5,552 nucleotides of DNA from Gammaproteobacteria bacterium (GTDB lineage Bacteria; Pseudomonadota; Gammaproteobacteria; Pseudomonadales; UBA3067), in assembly GCA_019090565.1 (NCBI GenBank), contig JAHRVS010000090.1:1-5552 (forward strand), read 5' to 3'. Shown piece after piece: positions 4,624 to 5,552 of this stretch. The position numbers were made by a program, and so were the translations under genes. Below the pieces are notes generated by a model. The model made no database searches and was not told the origin of the DNA. It saw only the letters and a program-made list of their open reading frames with translations. The first letter of the stretch is position 1; each line of letters begins with the position of its first letter.

Positions 4624-4790
4624 GTAAACTACAAGCATTAAAGTACGGGTTGCGTCGTGCAACGAAACTTGGCACTGCTCCTTTAACCAGTGCGATGGAC
4701 ATGGAATAGTAATGCTTGCGCGCCTTCATGCCCATTGTCATCCAGTTATCTGTAACGTGATGCATATAATTCTAATAGGACTATAAGACT
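4553..4790 (+). other. Gene-free leader of the DUF4405 cassette
   Basis: No convincing gene is seen in these 238 bases, much longer than the leaders of the other cassettes (about 7 to 40 bases). It holds the right arm of the CCTGACTGAA inverted repeat, the GTAGTTT/AAACTAC hairpin (4601-4632) and a TATAAT box (4765-4770). A 48-codon minus-strand frame (4765 to 4619) has no ribosome site and was not accepted. Possible roles are a cassette promoter with a structured 5' region, or the remains of an older cassette fused by deletion. Confidence 0.5.
4765..4770 (+). promoter_or_regulatory. Possible cassette promoter -10 box (TATAAT)
   Basis: A perfect TATAAT, with a TG dinucleotide two bases upstream (4761-4762), lies 20 bases before the DUF4405 start. 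No good -35 hexamer is found at 16-18 bp; TTGTCA (4735-4740) is 24 bp away, too far. If used, transcription would start near 4777, leaving a very short leader that includes AGGA (4777-4780). Confidence 0.35.
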
Positions 4791-5171
4791 ATGAATCAAT
4801 TTACGCTTACAAAGGTCCTTGATTTATTTTCATTTGTAGCATTAATGTCAATGCTTTCTACTGGTGTTTTTCTTAAAATCACATTACCACCAAGAAGTGG
4901 TGGAGATCAGGTTTGGGGATTATCTAGACACGAATGGGGCGATATTCATTTTTACCTTTCCGTCATTTTTTTGTTGCTTATGTCTGCCCACTTATTGGTA
5001 CATGCAAAATTCATTAAAAGTGTAATAATTGGTAAAGCTCCAACAGGAAAATACTATCGAATAGTGGCTGGAATTATAGGAGTAATAGCACTAATTGCCC
5101 TTACCTTTTCACCAGTTATTTCTCCGGTAACTGATGTACAGCGAGGACAGCAGCATTTTCATAATCGCTAA
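4791..5171 (+). CDS. DUF4405 small membrane protein (cassette 7)
   Basis: A 126-aa inner-membrane protein with three predicted helices: about 9-30, 51-71 and 90-110. The segment GLSRHEWGDIHFYLSVIFLLLMSAHLLVH (split here as 43-62 and 63-71) carries the hallmark H-E-W-G-x-I-H, with further histidines four residues apart on the second helix: H47, H53, H67 and H71. This is typical of DUF4405 proteins, which look like cut-down b-type cytochromes; the histidines suggest heme or metal binding, but no function is established to my knowledge. The LPPRSGG loop after TM1 also fits the family. AGGA at 4777-4780 is ten bases before the ATG. The cassette has an unusually long leader and a poorly conserved end box. 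Confidence 0.8.
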   Translation: MNQFTLTKVLDLFSFVALMSMLSTGVFLKITLPPRSGGDQVWGLSRHEWGDIHFYLSVIFLLLMSAHLLVHAKFIKSVIIGKAPTGKYYRIVAGIIGVIALIALTFSPVISPVTDVQRGQQHFHNR

Positions 5172-5177
5172 AAAAAT

Positions 5178-5248
5178 CCCTAAAAAACGTTCAAGCCGCT
5201 GCGCTCGGACAAACAAAAAGCAGCTTACCGCTTAACTTAACGTTATAA
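5178..5248 (+). other. attC site 7, with degenerate R'' box
   Basis: R' is GTTATAA (5242-5248). The inner arms are good: GCTGC (5198-5202) with GCAGC (5220-5224), AAGC (5193-5196) with GCTT (5230-5233), and a partial ACGTT/TTAACG arm outside. The position where RYYYAAC is expected reads CCCTAAA (5178-5184), which lacks the final C opposite the crossover G. It also does not match the presumed start of this cassette (GTTAATA at 4546). Confidence 0.65.
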
Positions 5249-5278
5249 GTCAGAGCCCGTCACACCGGAGAAGTCGTC

Positions 5279-5552
5279 ATGAATATAGATGAGCTGGAAA
5301 AAAACTGGTCAGCCAGAGGGTTTTCTTTTGGGATTGGTACTATTAAGTCTGGTGACTCAGTTGACGAAGCCGTCCACAATGACAAAGATGAACTGGTTCT
5401 TATGGAAGCAGGGAAATACGAATTCATAATTGATAGCGCGTCATTTTTACAAAAAGGAGGGGCAGAGGTTCTAATCCCAGCCGGGGCCATACACACCATC
5501 AAAAACATTGGCCTTAATGACTCAAAAATATACTATGGCTATAAATCAAAAA
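5279..5552 (+). CDS. Cupin-domain protein (cassette 8), 3' end outside the window
   Basis: An open frame of at least 91 codons runs off the window edge with no stop. The cupin motifs are clear. Motif 1 runs from G25 through H33-N-D35 and E38 to G45; the second histidine of the usual H-x-H is Asp35. Motif 2 is exact: G61, P67, G69, H72 and N76, within GGAEVLIPAGAIHTIKN. It is a single small beta-barrel, likely cytosolic and metal-binding through H33, E38 and H72. Stand-alone cupins of this kind range from sugar or metal-binding proteins to small dioxygenases, so no substrate is assigned. The N-terminus WSARGFSFGIGTIKSGDSVD is a recognisable pattern of a common uncharacterised bacterial cupin group. 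GGAGAA (5267-5272) precedes the ATG at a good distance, and the cassette begins at 5243. Confidence 0.85.
   Translation, partial: MNIDELEKNWSARGFSFGIGTIKSGDSVDEAVHNDKDELVLMEAGKYEFIIDSASFLQKGGAEVLIPAGAIHTIKNIGLNDSKIYYGYKSK

Larger units (their letters stand above)
1..5552 (+). mobile_element. Integron gene-cassette array (interior segment)
   Basis: At least six attC-like sites separate single-gene units that all read in the + direction, the standard layout of an integron array. The bases after the crossover G at the start of a cassette pair with the inverse core at its own end: 9/9 for the unit starting at 628, 8/8 for 2342, 7/7 for 3482, 6/7 for 1593 and 5/7 for 975. Such self-matching is required if each unit was once a circular cassette, so it is strong evidence. 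No intI gene, attI site or Pc promoter is in the window, so distance from the integrase is unknown. The array has been disturbed by two IS3-family remnants (start of the window and around 3189-3412) and by one small insertion in an attC (4493-4543). Confidence 0.9.

Noticed and set aside
4619..4765. A 48-codon minus-strand frame in the gene-free leader, with a central HYYSMSIALVKGAVPSF segment vaguely like the tiny DUF3265-type cassette proteins
   Set aside because: No Shine-Dalgarno element, opposite orientation to all other genes, overlaps the TATAAT box, and the resemblance is too short to rely on.
1..5552. CRISPR array, tRNA or rRNA genes, or a toxin-antitoxin pair
   Set aside because: No regularly spaced repeats, no tRNA-like or rRNA segments, and no adjacent small-gene pair with recognisable toxin or antitoxin features.

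Overview
The window is a stretch of an integron gene-cassette array, most likely a chromosomal (super)integron of a marine or environmental gammaproteobacterium. That origin is inferred from the moderate-to-low GC content, the Shine-Dalgarno style and the kinds of cargo; no taxon-specific marker, integrase gene or attI site is present. All convincing genes are on the + strand, each is followed closely by an attC-like site, and neighbouring genes have unrelated functions. The best evidence for the cassette reading is internal. In an excised cassette, its first bases (R', GTTRRRY) must pair with the inverse core (R'', RYYYAAC) at its own far end, and this holds here: GTTATATGC (628) with GCATATAAC (916); GTTAGGTG (2342) with CACCTAAC (3161); GTTAAAT (3482) with ATTTAAC (4442). 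Two further cassettes match with one or two mismatches.

Layout. 1-99: 3' end of an IS3-family element (transposase C-terminus plus right end), which has removed the 5' border of the first cassette. 150-566: NTF2/SnoaL-like protein, then attC (561-634). 641-913: unknown 90-aa protein, attC (918-981). 1008-1514: secreted protein of unknown function, attC (1517-1599). 1627-2334: aspartate/glutamate racemase-family protein lacking both catalytic cysteines, with an unusually short attC (2301-2348) that encodes its C-terminal tail. 2382-3143: VIT1/CCC1-type Fe/Mn transporter, whose attC is split by a truncated IS3-family left end with an orfA fragment (3189 to about 3412). 3509-4447: auxin efflux carrier (AEC)-family permease, whose attC (4442-4552) carries a 51-bp insertion bounded by a 9-bp direct repeat. 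4553-4790: a gene-free leader with inverted repeats and a TATAAT box. 4791-5171: DUF4405 membrane protein, with an attC whose R'' box is degenerate (5178-5248). 5279 to the end: a cupin protein cut by the window edge.

The genes do not form a pathway. They are independently acquired cargo, three of them membrane proteins (metal transporter, AEC permease, DUF4405). Expression probably depends on read-through from upstream plus occasional cassette-borne promoters. I see no clear new multi-gene system. The most interesting items are the interrupted attC with 9-bp repeats, the minimal attC read as protein, the cysteine-less racemase homologue, and the structured leader before the DUF4405 gene.
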